From the NCBI GenBank assembly GCA_022385755.1, contig MU278369.1, positions 349,675 to 413,674 on the forward strand: DNA of 64,000 nucleotides. The letters are read 5' to 3'. Each line of letters starts with the position of its first letter. Position 1 is the stretch's first letter. Shown here piece after piece: positions 12,881-24,050 of this stretch. Both the position numbers and the translations under genes were made by a program. The notes under the pieces are model-generated. The model made no database searches. It was not told the origin of the DNA and was given only the letters and a program-made list of their open reading frames with translations. The DNA is from Trametopsis cervina. Lineage: Eukaryota; Basidiomycota; Agaricomycetes; Polyporales; Irpicaceae.

Positions 12881-13636
12881 TTAACGTGTCTTCAGTGCTA
12901 CACTTGCGCGTGCACCATCATGCATGAGATGCAATACACGGAAAGCCATGTCTGTTGACATGGCTAGAGGGATAAGTAAGAAAGGAAGGTAGCAAACAAG
13001 GAGAAAAGTACGCTGTTCTGCCGTGACGGATGCTATTTTTGCCGCTGCTGTCTCCAAGTTTGTTGTCGGAGTGAAGAAGATGACTGCCAGGCAAGCATAG
13101 GTCGTTGTTGCAGTCGATGCGCCATATATCAGAAGTAAAACGTAGATTGAACGTGAGCCTGAATAATAAGTTATTAGTTTGTGAATTTGGCAAGTAGGGT
13201 GAAACCGAGTCACCTCGCAATAAGCCATGTGCTCCAAGGATAAAAACGGGGAGTTGAAACACCCTGCCAGCAAAGTTATGAGCAGTCATGAGAGTGGTTC
13301 GAACATGAACATTGGAACTCACCCCTCTAGGAGCAGCAAAGATCGAAACCAGGAGTATCTCCCAGGATCATACAGCGCACCACCAATAAGCGGATCGTTG
13401 GAGATGGCCATGTAGAAATCCGATAATTTTGTTAGAAGTGGGGGAATAAATTGCGCTGGGTACAGTGCTTGCAAGTCCATTAGGAGCGTCATAGGAATAT
13501 GCATCTGTGACATGGACGACACGCTTAGCATAGCTCAGAATTAGAATAAGAGCGTATGTATTACCGCAAAGAAGGTAATATAGATTAAGTCCAGAGGACG
13601 TTCTCTAAGAGGCCTGTCGTCCTTCAAGCCAGCCAT
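12881..13636 (-). CDS. EXPERA-domain membrane protein (TMEM97/EBP-like)
   Basis: A small integral membrane protein with four predicted helices. The start MAGLKDDRPLRERPLDLIYI is spliced (GTAATAC...CACAG) to MHIPMTLLMDLQALYPAQF. Further exons give YSWFRSLLLLEG, then FQLPVFILGAHGLLR, and a last exon with two hydrophobic segments, including TFLLVCYLPFLLIPLAM. RPLDLIY, HIP.TLLMDLQ and the Pro in the last helix (YLPFLLIP) are typical of the EXPERA fold, shared by sterol isomerase EBP, TM6SF2 and TMEM97 (sigma-2 receptor, linked to sterol trafficking). The length fits TMEM97 rather than the longer TM6SF2. The fungal role is not known, so a sterol-related function is inference. The last 15 or so residues after the helix (HDGARASVALKTR) are polar and may be cytosolic. 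Confidence 0.85.
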
Positions 13637-14496
13637 GTGCAGCGAAAACAGGACACGGAAGAAATGGTAGTACAGTCATCTACCCCCGAGTGAGTCGCCA
13701 CCCCCGTCTGGGTCGGTTGCCAAATAGGGCAAGCGCCCACCAAATTAGGAAACATAGCGCTCGTGAGCTCAGACCGTCGCGCGCACTGGCAGTGCTACAT
13801 CAGCAAAATAACAAAAACGTGATTTAGTGTGGAAAAGCGCGCTGAGAGTTGGCGGGATAAATCATTGTGGGAAAGTATGTTAACGCGCTGCAACGACCAT
13901 TGATTTTGGCACTGGGTTTATCACCCCTTCCATTGCAATAGAACATCGAAGCACTTGTTTGCCTCGGTATGCATTGTTTTATCATCTCACTCGTAAATGC
14001 TAATCTTTGTCAATGCCATCTAGTTGCAGGGTGCTTAATGACGTCATTGACGCAGAGTCTCTCGGTATGCCGAGCTGAAGCTTGGACTGATTTACATGAA
14101 CGGGTGAGGTGTAGCTGTACAGTACCACACCGGAGCTTTAACTCTATTTGGTCAGATATATCTCAGTGCGCGGCCCTATCTGCGAACTACCAGGCTTCGG
14201 CCAACTTGTCTCTACCCTTCCCACCAATATCGCGCTTGGGCCCAATCGGTGACTCTATCCTTTTAACGGTAACTTCTCCTGACTGCATAAACCAGACACG
14301 GAACCACCTACATGGGCACTAGGCTAGGTTTTATTTCGTGGACGTATAGTGCGGCTGTACAGTGAGAGCCTGGACGCGCTGCTGAAGCAGAGCAATTACA
14401 TGCCCTTGTTTACCCTCGTTCCCCTCGATCATGCCCTTGTTGCTCATAAATAGAGTCAGTCTACCCACGTGCTCCTCTCGTTAACTCACTTGTGTT
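13637..14496. other. Intergenic stretch without a supported gene
   Basis: There is a plus-strand frame at 13,969-14,322, but it is rich in Ser and Cys without a motif and does not look coding. No RNA gene or repeat was seen. Confidence 0.35.
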
Positions 14497-14802
14497 ATGG
14501 TCACTCACTCCTCTGAGGACATTGTCGTCCAGATCTCCCCTGGCGGCGACATATTCCCTCGCGCCAACCCGCACATGCTTGCATCCAAAATCGGCGGGCA
14601 GCAGCCATTCCTCATCAGCGCGCGCAATCTCATGTGCCCAACTCTTAGTATTACGCTTTGGCAACCGCATACATCCATCGATTGGCCTCCTCTTGGCTGT
14701 CGCAGTAGGATGCGCTGCTGCGCTCCACACACCACATCCTGCGGCGGCGCATGCAAAATCACCACCCCGCCGTCCTCGTCTTCTTGCCGAGCGAGCAGGT
14801 AA
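14497..14802 (+). CDS. Possible small hypothetical gene, perhaps broken
   Basis: The frame opens with MVTHSSEDIVVQISPGGDIF and stays coding-like to about 14,640. After that the neighbouring frame (+1) becomes the more protein-like one, with a hydrophobic stretch SIGLLLAVAVGCAAAL near 14,680. Either a small intron or a frameshift lies between the two. I recognise no family. The minus strand also has an 89-codon frame over the same bases. Treat it as a candidate only. Confidence 0.25.
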   Translation: MVTHSSEDIVVQISPGGDIFPRANPHMLASKIGGQQPFLISARNLMCPTLSITLWQPHTSIDWPPLGCRSRMRCCAPHTTSCGGACKITTPPSSSSCRASR

Positions 14803-15601
14803 GGCTATGCTGCTTCCGTAGACTACAGAATGAGTTGGGTACTAGAAAAGAAAATCAATAATCATATTTTCCCATATTCGACTGTGTGCAATCCTAAGCA
14901 ACTCTAGATAAATGAGTCAATGCAATATATATTCGGGCTGTACCAATGCAACGGGTGGTATAACATGATATCGGCCCTGCCGGAAGTGCCAAGGTATGGG
15001 AAACCCCGTGTCAGAAATGATATTGCATGGTGGGCGTGGCCAATCATCAAATATGCGCGACCCTGCGCTGCAACTCCAGCCCTCGGTGGTCAGAATAGAT
15101 ATTGCAAGGTTAGGGTTACCTATATAGGTCAAGTTAGATCTAATTTTTGTTTTTCCGGCGATGTATAGAACTCGAGGGTAATGGGGGTATTGACGATAGT
15201 ATACCATGACATAGGCTGTACCAAGTCAAATATGACATTCTATTGTTTACAGCATTTAGAAGCCACATGTAAGAAGTGCGATAGCTGAGCTTGAAGGGTT
15301 TCGATGCTATTTCTGAACACGGACTCACACAGTAGCTCATAGATCTATTTGTATGTCTTATATACACTCGTCGAGTCATATATCGTGCATGTAAGAAGTT
15401 CATTGTGCACTGTCTTACGAGATCATCTTACGAGCCAGCTTACTCTAACTTTGAGCCTCTCTACTGTATGCAGAACAAATAGTTGTAAACTATCTCTAGA
15501 CACTCACAGTTCAGTGGCCACACGAATTGCTCCATGAGCAAGAACAATTGGTTCGACCCAAACCCAGAAATTACTGTATCCACGTCTGTCCTTGCACAAC
15601 C
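14803..15601. other. Intergenic stretch upstream of the deaminase-like gene
   Basis: AT-richer than its surroundings, with only short frames. An ATG at 15,535 could start an extra small exon of the next gene (MSKNNWFDPNPEIT before a GTATCC donor), but the intron it needs would be only about 36 bp. No repeat or RNA gene was seen. Confidence 0.35.
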
Positions 15602-17616
15602 ATGACACCAGAAGAAGAAAAAGAATGCAACACACTCAAGCAGGAGATCTACCTTGCCACTGTAGCGTTACAAGGTCATCGTGTAGATTCCACCCCTTCT
15701 GTCGAATCACCACTTCCAACCCAACTCACCATAATGCAACATGTTGTCAATCTCCTGGTTACTGGCACCCCCCCTGGCCATAGGGGTGCAGATAAAGACT
15801 CACACGCTGCTCGGATTATCGCCGTTATGGGTACCGCAGACAAAGATAACACTTTACAAGTGGTATTGGTAGTTCAGAACACGCATCCTACCTCTCCAAA
15901 ACAGCTCGACATTCAGAAACTCACCACAAGCGCAGACCCTCGCCAGTTACTACGTAGGATGTATACCTCCCCGATGTGAGTGCCTTAGGGAATGGCTTGG
16001 CATGTATGCTCACGGTGCGATTTAGTGACATGCCTAACTACTTCAACAATGTTTTTACTATCCTCCATGGCTTTCAGAATGGCGAATTAAGTCGGGATGA
16101 TGCCCTCCTGTTCAATGGCGTAGTCTTTAGACATGCGTATCCGAAGATCGCGAGCCGTATTATCAAATTCAACAAGCTCTGGAAACCCGAAGCACACCCA
16201 ATCTTCGTTCTTGAGCAGCTTCAGCCATCTTCGCTCAAAGGCCTGAGCTCTTCTCTCTCTATCAAAGTTGATCATTTTGTCGCCGTGCCATTACGAAACG
16301 ACTACGGGGTGCCACTACCCCAGGCGGCGCTAGATACCCCCAAGTATAAGTGCACTGTTTCTCTCGAAGACATCCCTAAGTGGGTTCAGGCATTTACGTC
16401 CGCTTATCGCAAGCTCGAAAAGGAATTGCTGAATGTGGCGAAGAATGGTGTGAGGACGTCCCCATTCCGTTCGAAGGATATCACCGCGATTATGGAGACG
16501 ATTTTTGTGTGGAAGATCTTCCTATCGTCTGAGTTTCTGCAAACAATCCTCCGTATCGCGCTCCCATCGAATAGCCGGGTAGATGAAATAGATCAGTCTA
16601 TTGGTGGCGACGAGTACGCTCGTACGTGCTTTTGAGAATGAAATCACACTGATATTATGCTGACACCCAGCAGGAGATCAACTTGCACTTGCTGTGGTTG
16701 AAGATCTTGAGTTGACAGACGAAACAAGTGGTGCGTGCCAAGTGCTTCACGATGTGATTATAGCTGATCAATCTTCGCAGTCACGCCAGACGACTTGAAG
16801 ACGGCGGATGAATCCCAGTCATCCTACATCATCCGTATCTGGAAGACAATCTTCGCGTTCACTGGCGCAATCGATTCCATTACGGGACGTCTGCAGAAAT
16901 CGGGCCAAGCCCTAGAGGCTCATTTGATCACTCTCCCGCTGCCTACCACAAATGATGATGGCGATGCCCTAACCACCCAACTTACTGAGCAGATCGCAGA
17001 ACGTGTGGACGAAGAGCTCCGCGACTCAGCAACTACATGGTTGTCGGCACGTCTAGACAGTGGCTTGCGGCGTTCGCACCCAAGGGTGCATGCAAAGGCT
17101 GCCTTGATGGGTTTTGCTTATGCAGCCTCTCTATGCGCTACAGACCCTGCTGCAGCTGACGGATACGACGTAGATGAGGGCTCCATGGCTCTATTCCGCC
17201 GCATTTTCCAGGTAAGTATGGATGTGCAGTACCGCTGCACCGATCCCGCTCACCGGTATGATTAGGTCCCTAAGGCTGAGGTTGCCATTGGCATCAGCAA
17301 AAAGTGTTGCTGGTGTTGCTGGCAGTTATATCTGTGGCTCCGGGGAGAACCCCGGTCCTCACGCCCTGCATGTCCCAACCTACAGCTTCTGGGTACTCAC
17401 AGCATCATCTACCCATGGACGCCGCCAGCATATATCCCCCTTCCATTTTTGCGCATGCTTTCAGGGCAACTGCGGCAGATTCTAGCCGATGCCGCGCAAG
17501 TAAAGGGCATAGATCAAGGAAGTCATCAAACATCTGCTCGCCCCTCTGAGGAGTTGCCTGGATACTCCAGACATCTCCTCAATGCCATGGAGGACATGAC
17601 CATAGCATATGAGTGA
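15602..17616 (+). CDS. Deaminase-like fungal protein with altered active site
   Basis: Five exons (15602-15975, 16026-16621, 16674-16730, 16781-17211, 17266-17616) join in phase to about 602 residues. The C-terminal third looks like a fungal zinc-dependent deaminase fold of the OTT_1508-like type. A first motif HPRVHAKAALMGFAYAAS lies around His446, and a second, IGISKKCCWCCW, has Cys500-Cys504. In active deaminases the first motif is H/C-A-E and the Glu shuttles the proton; here it is Lys448 (codon AAG). The Cys residues that would bind zinc remain. The N-terminal 400 residues are helical and unrecognised. If the family call is right, the protein is probably a non-catalytic binder. I favour the start MTPEEEKEC. 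An upstream exon at 15,535 is possible. The fold assignment rests on two motifs only. Confidence 0.6.
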
Positions 17617-17861
17617 GAAGAAATGGCGGGTGGCGGCGAGCAGTAAGTGGGAGAGGGGAGAGTGGCTGTGGAGTCGTTTATTAGCAAGATATTCTTCAGT
17701 ATGAGCACTGCTAGTTGGCTGCACAAGCCTTAGTATGGATCATTTGTCGGCCGCAAGACAGGAAAATCACTGCTGGAAATGGAACGATACAGATTATCAC
17801 CATTGAACGAGTGTAAGGAAGATACAGGATAGATAGACATATGCGTTTATTCCTCCAGTCA

Positions 17862-18368
17862 CTAATCACCGCGACTCGCAAGGAACACGCCCGCCTCGCT
17901 GTTCTTCCTGCTCGGTCTGCCACCACCGAATCCGACGCTGGGAAATCCCCCGGTCGGGAACGTCGTCTGGTATGGCGGCGGCGTCGAAATCGAGTCCGTC
18001 ATCGCGCTCGAGTGTTTAAACGACTGTGACCTCTTCTTGTTCTTCCGCACGGGCCCGTTCGCCGCAGGAAAGGGTGATGTAACCTCGTCATGATGAGGCT
18101 GCTTGCTGATAAAATGATGATTGTAATATGCCGCCGTTGGGTCGACGTGCGGGAGCGCGAATCCGAGCCAGAGCCCGCGCTCGCTGAACCGCCCACCGTG
18201 CGACAGGTCTTGGCGTACGCGAAGCCGGCGAAATCGGCAGCGTCGTCCTCGTCGACAGCTTCCTGGGGGCGACGACGGGGCGCGCTCGAAGGGCCTGAAC
18301 TCGTCGTTGGTGCCAGAGGAGCGTCCCGAGCTGTGTGTGCCGGGCCCGAGCGATGTAAGGCTGATCAC
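17862..18368 (-). pseudogene. 3' part of a broken, unrecognised protein gene
   Basis: The C-terminal half reads like a real protein tail: FSERGLWLGFALPHVDPTAA, then a basic and Ser/Pro-rich end (KNKKRSQSFKHSSAMTDS, finishing FLASRGD). Upstream, coding character jumps between two frames. One carries NDEFRPFERAPSSPPG; the shifted one carries EAVDEDDAADFAGFAYAKT. This needs at least one frameshift or an unseen intron. No 5' part with a start is found upstream; instead a 57 bp hairpin repeat lies 50 bp away at 18,417. Composition is GC-rich compared with the flanks. I do not recognise the family. It may be the truncated end of a membrane protein with a cytosolic tail. Confidence 0.4.
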
Positions 18369-18416
18369 GTTACCACTACCCTGTTATTCAGTCACATAGT
18401 TCAGCGTGCGCGCAAG

Positions 18417-18473
18417 GGAAATTGGGTGCTGGCAAGGGGCCTCGGAAGGATCCCTTGCCATAAGGAAGCAGCC
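18417..18473. repeat. 57 bp hairpin repeat, copy 1
   Basis: It matches 20,827-20,883 at 54 of 57 positions in the same orientation. It contains a perfect 9 bp inverted repeat, TGGCAAGGG and CCCTTGCCA, with a 13-base loop. Both copies lie next to broken genes, which suggests a mobile or recombinogenic element, though no longer element is seen around it. Confidence 0.75.
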
Positions 18474-18797
18474 AGTTTCTAACGCAACACTAATCGTGAC
18501 TAGTCTCCCCGAGGCAGAGTAGACGCCTGTGACATTATTTATTCCCGGTAAACAACGACCGCTGTACAGTGCAGACGAAAGGATTTCTGTTATCACGATT
18601 AAACCAGGGTGCATAGTGTTCTTAGAGAACGCTTGTACGCTGTGCGTATTGTACACTGCACAGCATACTGTATTGTACCCTAGTCTGTAACTGTATACGG
18701 TGCGACAGTCAGAAGTATTATGTAACGGCGACTAACTTCAGCCTTGCCTTAGTGACGTGCACTTGTTCGACACACTTCGTCCTCCCCAGCAGCCACC
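18474..18797. other. ERV1 5' flank
   Basis: Non-coding. It contains AT-rich DNA just before the ERV1 start at 18,798 and ends with a short CT/CAC-rich leader. No other feature is supported. Confidence 0.35.
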
Positions 18798-19379
18798 ATG
18801 ACGGAGGTTGGAGCAACATCTACCCCTTCCAACGGTCAGCCTCTTCCGCCTGGTATGGTGATAGGGCCAGATGGCAAACCGTGCAAAATATGCACGTCTT
18901 GGCGTAATTGGCCACGATCGTCGAAACCCAATAAAGCTCCCTCTGGCGATGCTGATAAAACCCGGAGGCCCTTAGCGTCAGCAATAGAAGGGGCTCCTCC
19001 AGTAGCACAAAGCTTGCCAGAAACGCGGTCGGTAAACTGCCCTCCTGATGTAGAGCAACTCGGGCGAGCGACCTGGACGTTCCTGCATACCACTGCGGCG
19101 TACTATCCCGAAAGGCCCACACCTTCACAGCGTGCGAATATGCTAACGCTGCTGCGCTCCTTGCCAGTTCTCTACCCCTGCACACACTGTGCGACCCATC
19201 TGGGTGACAACATGAAGGACCACCCACCCGATGTCAGCGGCAGGTTGGGCCTGAGTAGATGGTTATGCGAAAGGCATAACGAGGTGAACAAGAGGCTAGG
19301 CAAGCTGTCCTTCGACTGTAGCCTACAAAAGTTGGATGAACGGTGGAAAGATGGGCCGGCCAACGGAAGCTGCGATTGA
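18798..19379 (+). CDS. ERV1: Mitochondrial FAD-linked sulfhydryl oxidase Erv1/ALR
   Basis: A single-exon gene of 193 residues. Erv1 reoxidises Mia40 in the mitochondrial intermembrane space and passes the electrons to cytochrome c or oxygen. The N-terminal shuttle pair is CKIC (residues 31-34, in PDGKPCKICTSWRNW). The Erv/ALR FAD domain starts at PDVEQLGRATWTFLHTTAAY. The active-site pair is YPCTHCATH, followed by the FAD-binding stretch LSRWLCERHNEVNKRLGK. The structural second Cys lies in FDCSLQKLDERWKDG. A linker of about 60 residues (21-78 region) separates shuttle and core, as usual for this family. There is no need for an intron, and the ATG sits in a good context (CACCATGA). Confidence 0.95.
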   Translation: MTEVGATSTPSNGQPLPPGMVIGPDGKPCKICTSWRNWPRSSKPNKAPSGDADKTRRPLASAIEGAPPVAQSLPETRSVNCPPDVEQLGRATWTFLHTTAAYYPERPTPSQRANMLTLLRSLPVLYPCTHCATHLGDNMKDHPPDVSGRLGLSRWLCERHNEVNKRLGKLSFDCSLQKLDERWKDGPANGSCD

Positions 19380-20368
19380 ACCTGGTGAGCCCATCATCCG
19401 GTAATGTTACTTCTGCTCATTTGCATGTATAGATTGTCCCTAGCTATAGATGTGTCTCAATCGTACTATATCGGCAGTACTAGCGCTATGCTATCCGCTT
19501 ACCGAATGCATACACATTCGTAACTACCTTACATTCATGGTATGGTCATGTGGAGTCAGAGAATTCACTGCGATTGTCACGGAACTTCTGCTACTTATTA
19601 TATAGCTGCTGCTCAGCAACTTAGCACGTGTATTGTCCGAATTTATCGTACGTTTGTTCCCTTCTATCCACTGTACCCTCTCATCTCGTCTATGTCCATC
19701 TCTATGCGAGTCCGCCTCACAAAGCCCTCCCTACGAAACGGTCCGCCCTCGGGGTCGGTCTCAATTTGAGAATATAGATGTGTCCAAATTCCAAACTCAA
19801 AGCAGATACCCCACGGTGCTGATCTTTGCTTGCTAGAGCTACACCATCGGCCAGTTACCGTTGTAAAACGCCGCTATTGCTGTCTACAGCGTTCATTAGC
19901 TGCACGCTGACTGAACACATTCCGTAAGTCCTCCCAGTATGGCCATATCAAATGTGTTGTGCTCAGGGTTCGCATCCAAACAGTGATATAGATTTACTCA
20001 GAGTCTCGTCCGATACCAGGTGTGATTACGTTCCAGCCGCCCACCTATTTCGGTCCCTCATCATCTTCGCACCCCACGATTGCTGCGTAGATGGCCAGCG
20101 ATCCCTGGCGTGTACGCAGCGGGCGGAATCCCGAACGGGTCTGCTAGCGTCTTGTGGTACGAATATCAAGTCCAGAAAGCCTTGATGTCAAATTGTGGCC
20201 TCCGCATCTCTTCTCCCTCTCCCCTATCGCATAGCATCTTCGGTCTACCGTCTCTAGCATATTCACGTGGCTACGCTAAGGTTACTCTGACATCTCTCCC
20301 AGAAAACATGGCCTTGTGAGTTTTCCAGTGCCTCTGCGGGAACGTCGTTTGATGGTGCTCTTACTAGC
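19380..20368. other. Intergenic stretch between ERV1 and the truncated caspase-like gene
   Basis: Nearly 1 kb with only short frames on either strand. I see no motif, RNA gene or repeat. It would contain the ERV1 3' flank and the former promoter of the caspase-like gene. Confidence 0.35.
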
Positions 20369-20893
20369 ATGTTCTCGTCTGCTTTTGCTCTGACTATCGG
20401 TATTGACAAATATCGTTATCCTCTGCAAGTACCTATGCTTGCGCGCGGTGGCATTAATCCTGCGAAGACAAGTCGCTACGTATCTCTCACTGGAGCTGTT
20501 GCTGATGCGGACGCCTTCGAAGACTATCTCCTCTCACGGCATATGCCACGGGACAGTATCCGCAGGTTCAGGAATGAAGAGGCTACGCGGGATAGTATCA
20601 TCAACGCATTATGCAGCATGCAAACGGACGATCGCATTCAGAAGAATGATCCTATAATAATATATTACGCCGGGCATGGTGCTACAGGCAACGCTCCAGT
20701 CGAATGGCACTACCAAAATCGAGCTATTCAGGTGCTAGTCCCATGTGATATCTCCCCAGACGACACCATCGCTGCTGCCGCCAATAGACCACCTGTCCAT
20801 GGTATAACAGACAGGACCTTATGTATGGAAATTGGAGGCTGGCAACGGGCCTCGGAAGGATCCCTTGCCATAAGGAAGCAGCCCCATATCTAG
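20369..20893 (+). pseudogene. Truncated caspase-like (C14) gene
   Basis: The frame opens MFSSAFALTIGIDKYRYP and continues with LTGAVADADAFEDYLLSRH, a typical caspase/metacaspase start. The catalytic His is present in IIIYYAGHGATG. The match stops just after ITDRTL (about 20,820), where the next gene continues toward the catalytic Cys. Here the frame runs instead into a 57 bp hairpin repeat and ends 24 codons later. No DCCHSG-type Cys motif is found in any frame before 21,481, so the second half is lost, not merely spliced. The protein, if made, would lack the catalytic Cys. It is a tandem relative of the intact gene starting at 21,482. Confidence 0.8.
20827..20883. repeat. 57 bp hairpin repeat, copy 2
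   Basis: It is the same sequence as 18,417-18,473 with three mismatches, one of which (C for G) breaks the middle of the 9 bp stem. It marks the breakpoint of the truncated caspase-like gene. Confidence 0.75.
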
Positions 20894-21481
20894 CCCTATT
20901 TGCTGATGCAGGAATTATGTTCTAGATCACACCACTGTTACACAACAATAATGGAGTATATATATTGACCAGCTGCACACTATTAGCAGCATATAGTGGT
21001 TCATTGGCCGCGATCCGCTGGCCGCCAGTGCTGGCAATAAATCCCACATTACATGTGATAATACTGTCTTATCTTGTATTGAAAGATCACAAGCTTTATT
21101 ACTGTAGTCTGAAAAGTCCTGGACGTTAAGCGCCAATCTGTTCTTCATGCGCACCGTTCGGTCCCCGTATTACTTCCTCGTAGTCCGCCGAAGTACCATT
21201 GTTGGTGCCCCATTCCTGCATATAACGTTGTGTGGGTGTTTAGCTTACGTTAGCCTGACGGACCGCACTGATATTTCAAGCCAGGTCATGCGCTACCACG
21301 GCTTGTTTGGTCTGCCGCCGTAAAGCGCACATTGCCCACTGGTAGGTCGCAGCCTGAGTGATAGATGTCATCTACACGTCTCAGCACGATGTTGCGTTCT
21401 AAAACACCGTAAGTACTTGGACCATATCCGCTATTCAAATACGCAATCAACGCAAGTCCTAGATCAACCGACATCGCTGGC
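20894..21481. other. Spacer between the two caspase-like genes
   Basis: No coding remnant of the missing caspase half is visible here in either strand. The sequence is AT-rich with TATATA runs near 20,955. It may be part of an inserted element or simply the promoter of the intact gene. Confidence 0.35.
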
Positions 21482-23843
21482 ATGCATGCATTGCTCATCG
21501 GCATAGATCAGTACTTGCACAATAACATCGTTTCAGAGCTTGTTGAGCGGGTCGATCTTCAAAATGCAAGACGGTTTCGCGACTTAATTGGAGGCCCCGA
21601 CTTGTCTGGTGCAGTGGCTGATGCACGCAGCACTTACCAATACCTTGTCGAGCATCTACAAATTCCAACGTCGCAAATACATCTCCTATTGAACCAGGAC
21701 GCTACACGGGCAAGGATACTACAAGAGCTTCGAAATCTGGCGACCGATCCAAGTATCGAGCATGATACGCCGATCCTCATCTATTATGCTGGACATGGTG
21801 GGTCAGGCATCCCCCCCGACGATTGGTACAACGAAGGAGTCATGATGCAGTGCCTTATCCCATATGATTTCAACACTACGGAATCCAGCTCTGATAGTCC
21901 CTTCAAGCCGCGCACGTACACCAATCGTTCTGGCACGTCACAGGCCACCCACCTCGACGTCTACGGTATTCCAGATCGGACACTGGGTCTTCTTTTAGAT
22001 ACTATTGCAGCCTCCAAGGGTGATAATATTGTACGTCTGCTTTCATTTTTTGTAAGCCCACTGATCACTGATCCAAAACGCAGACAGTGATCCTTGACTG
22101 CTGTCATTCCGGCTCAGGCACACGAGATTTTGGTGCAAACAATTTCGACATGAGCAACCTTAACCTACTGGATGCTGTTCCTCGTGGGATAAGAGGACTG
22201 GTTCCTATTCCGAAGGGTCTAGACAGTGATATACAGTCGGCGACCGGACGTGCCCGTGGAGCCCTCCCCAGCACCGGCCGCGTAGGTCAAGGGTCACATA
22301 TTCTGCTTAGCGCGTGTGGCTCTAACGAGCAATCTTGGGAGCTACGAGGAAGAGGCCTATTTACACAGGCACTTTTGCGCGCTCTTCAAGAGGTCTCGAT
22401 CGACAGCCCAATTACCTACTCGGACTTGCTCGACCGGATATCGCACTTCATGGCAAGGTATATTTAAGAAATATACGTCCGTAACAGAAGACTCATAAAG
22501 TGTTAGAGGAATCACACAGAATCCACAATGCGAGGGTCTCCAGCGCGACCGTTATTTATTTCAGAAAAAGCGAGCAATGAGAGGATCCGTCTTCCAAGTG
22601 CGACGCTATCAAAACCGATACGTGATGCATGCTGGAGAAGGCCATGGTATCACCAAGGATTCTGAATTCGATCTCCATTCTTACGATAGGCGCACATTAT
22701 CTGGCGCATCACTGTGTATAGCCAGGCCATTGCACGTCGGAGTCTTCCTCACAGAACTGGACGTACCCCATGATCACCTGACCGAGCTGTTCTCCGTAGG
22801 ACTCGCATATCAGGTTCGTGTCGGTCTTGAGGAAGCTTTTCGCGTATACGTCAGTCCTGATCGCAGGCTCGAAGAACTCCGGCGACACATATCAGGTCAC
22901 GACTCTCCTCTTCCCGGTATCAGCATAACGCGCATCTTGCTAAGCGACGACCCTGAGGGCGCAGGTCTATGTGTGTATCCTGACTCACGCCAAGGGCACG
23001 CAACTCTCGAACTACGCATGCCGTCCAGCACGCCAATTGCAAGGACCATGCGAGTGGTTCACTCCGTCCCCGTCACAGATCTTGGCGCCACGGCACGAGT
23101 CTTGCACTATGCTGCCAGATACTCATGGCATCTTCGGAGGCAAAGCTCCCCAACCCCTCTATCAAGGGCAATCACGCTCGCGTTCACAGAACTTCGACCG
23201 TCCCAGGATGAGTACGATGATGACCTCTCTCCCGCTCTTAAGCCCACTGGAGACAACCTCATTTTCGAAGGCCTTGTCAAGCTGCAATTGGATTCCACTA
23301 AGCAACGCCTCTACGGTCTCAAAATTACGAACCGTTGGCGGGTGCCTCTATATGTTGCAGCCTTCTTGTTTGATAGTGACCTGAGTATCAGTGAGTAACA
23401 ATGACATTGCCCGCGAGCAGGTTGCCTCACCCAACCCCACAGTGACATATTATCTTCCCAGTGCTGCACCCATAGGGAAAAAAGCAGATGCCCCGTTACC
23501 TGCTGCCACCGATACTGAACCAGGTGTGCTCACCATAGGTTACGGAGCGAGTGGTTTCTCTCCCTTCCAATATGTGCTCCAGGACAACCTAGACACGGAG
23601 CTCAGCTTCCTCAGAGTATTCGTATCCACGAAGTACATGGACCTCGCATTTATTTCCCAGGAAGCACCCTTTGAGGGAGAAGCTTTGAAAAACGACGAGG
23701 CCGCAGAGCAAGCCGCCGCAAACGAATTCAGTGGGGCCCCTCGAGGGGGGGCCTCGCCGGTTGCACCGGAAACCGCCAGTTTATGGCATGCCATTACCAT
23801 ACCCATATTGCAGACACGAAAATATGGTGCCGTGGTACATTGA
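21482..23843 (+). CDS. Caspase-like (metacaspase-type C14) protein
   Basis: Four exons (21482-22030, 22084-22457, 22507-23390, 23443-23843) join in phase to about 735 residues. The caspase fold starts at ALLIGIDQYLHNN. The catalytic His is in LIYYAGHGGSG and the catalytic Cys in VILDCCHSGSG, just after the first intron. GSHILLSACGSNEQSWE and GLFTQALLRALQEV belong to the small-subunit part. The QNPQCEG element follows, then a long C-terminal half of unknown fold. That half ends with VLTIGYGASGFSPFQYVL and a block that recurs in Agaricomycete caspase-like proteins. Proteins of this class cut after basic residues in the known metacaspases and are linked to stress-related cell death. The role here is inferred. 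It follows a truncated paralog on the same strand. Confidence 0.88.
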
Positions 23844-24050
23844 AGCTGCGGATGACGGTAAGAAATGAACCACAGGACAGATATGCACATTGATCATTGT
23901 CATCCCTTTGAAAGGGGTTCGAATTGGCAACTGGCGTTGCTCCTATGTAGCATATTTTGCCTCAGCTACTACGTTGGTCATGCAATTTATACACTAAGAG
24001 CGCTCGTGTAAGGGAATTTACGACACAGAATATCAAGCTGGCGTCAAGGG

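Noticed and set aside
13969..14322. Plus-strand frame of 117 codons
   Set aside because: No recognisable motif and uneven composition; nothing upstream or downstream supports exons.
23915..23935. tRNA-like B box (GGTTCGAATTGG)
   Set aside because: No pairing T-stem, no A box at the right distance and no cloverleaf could be drawn.
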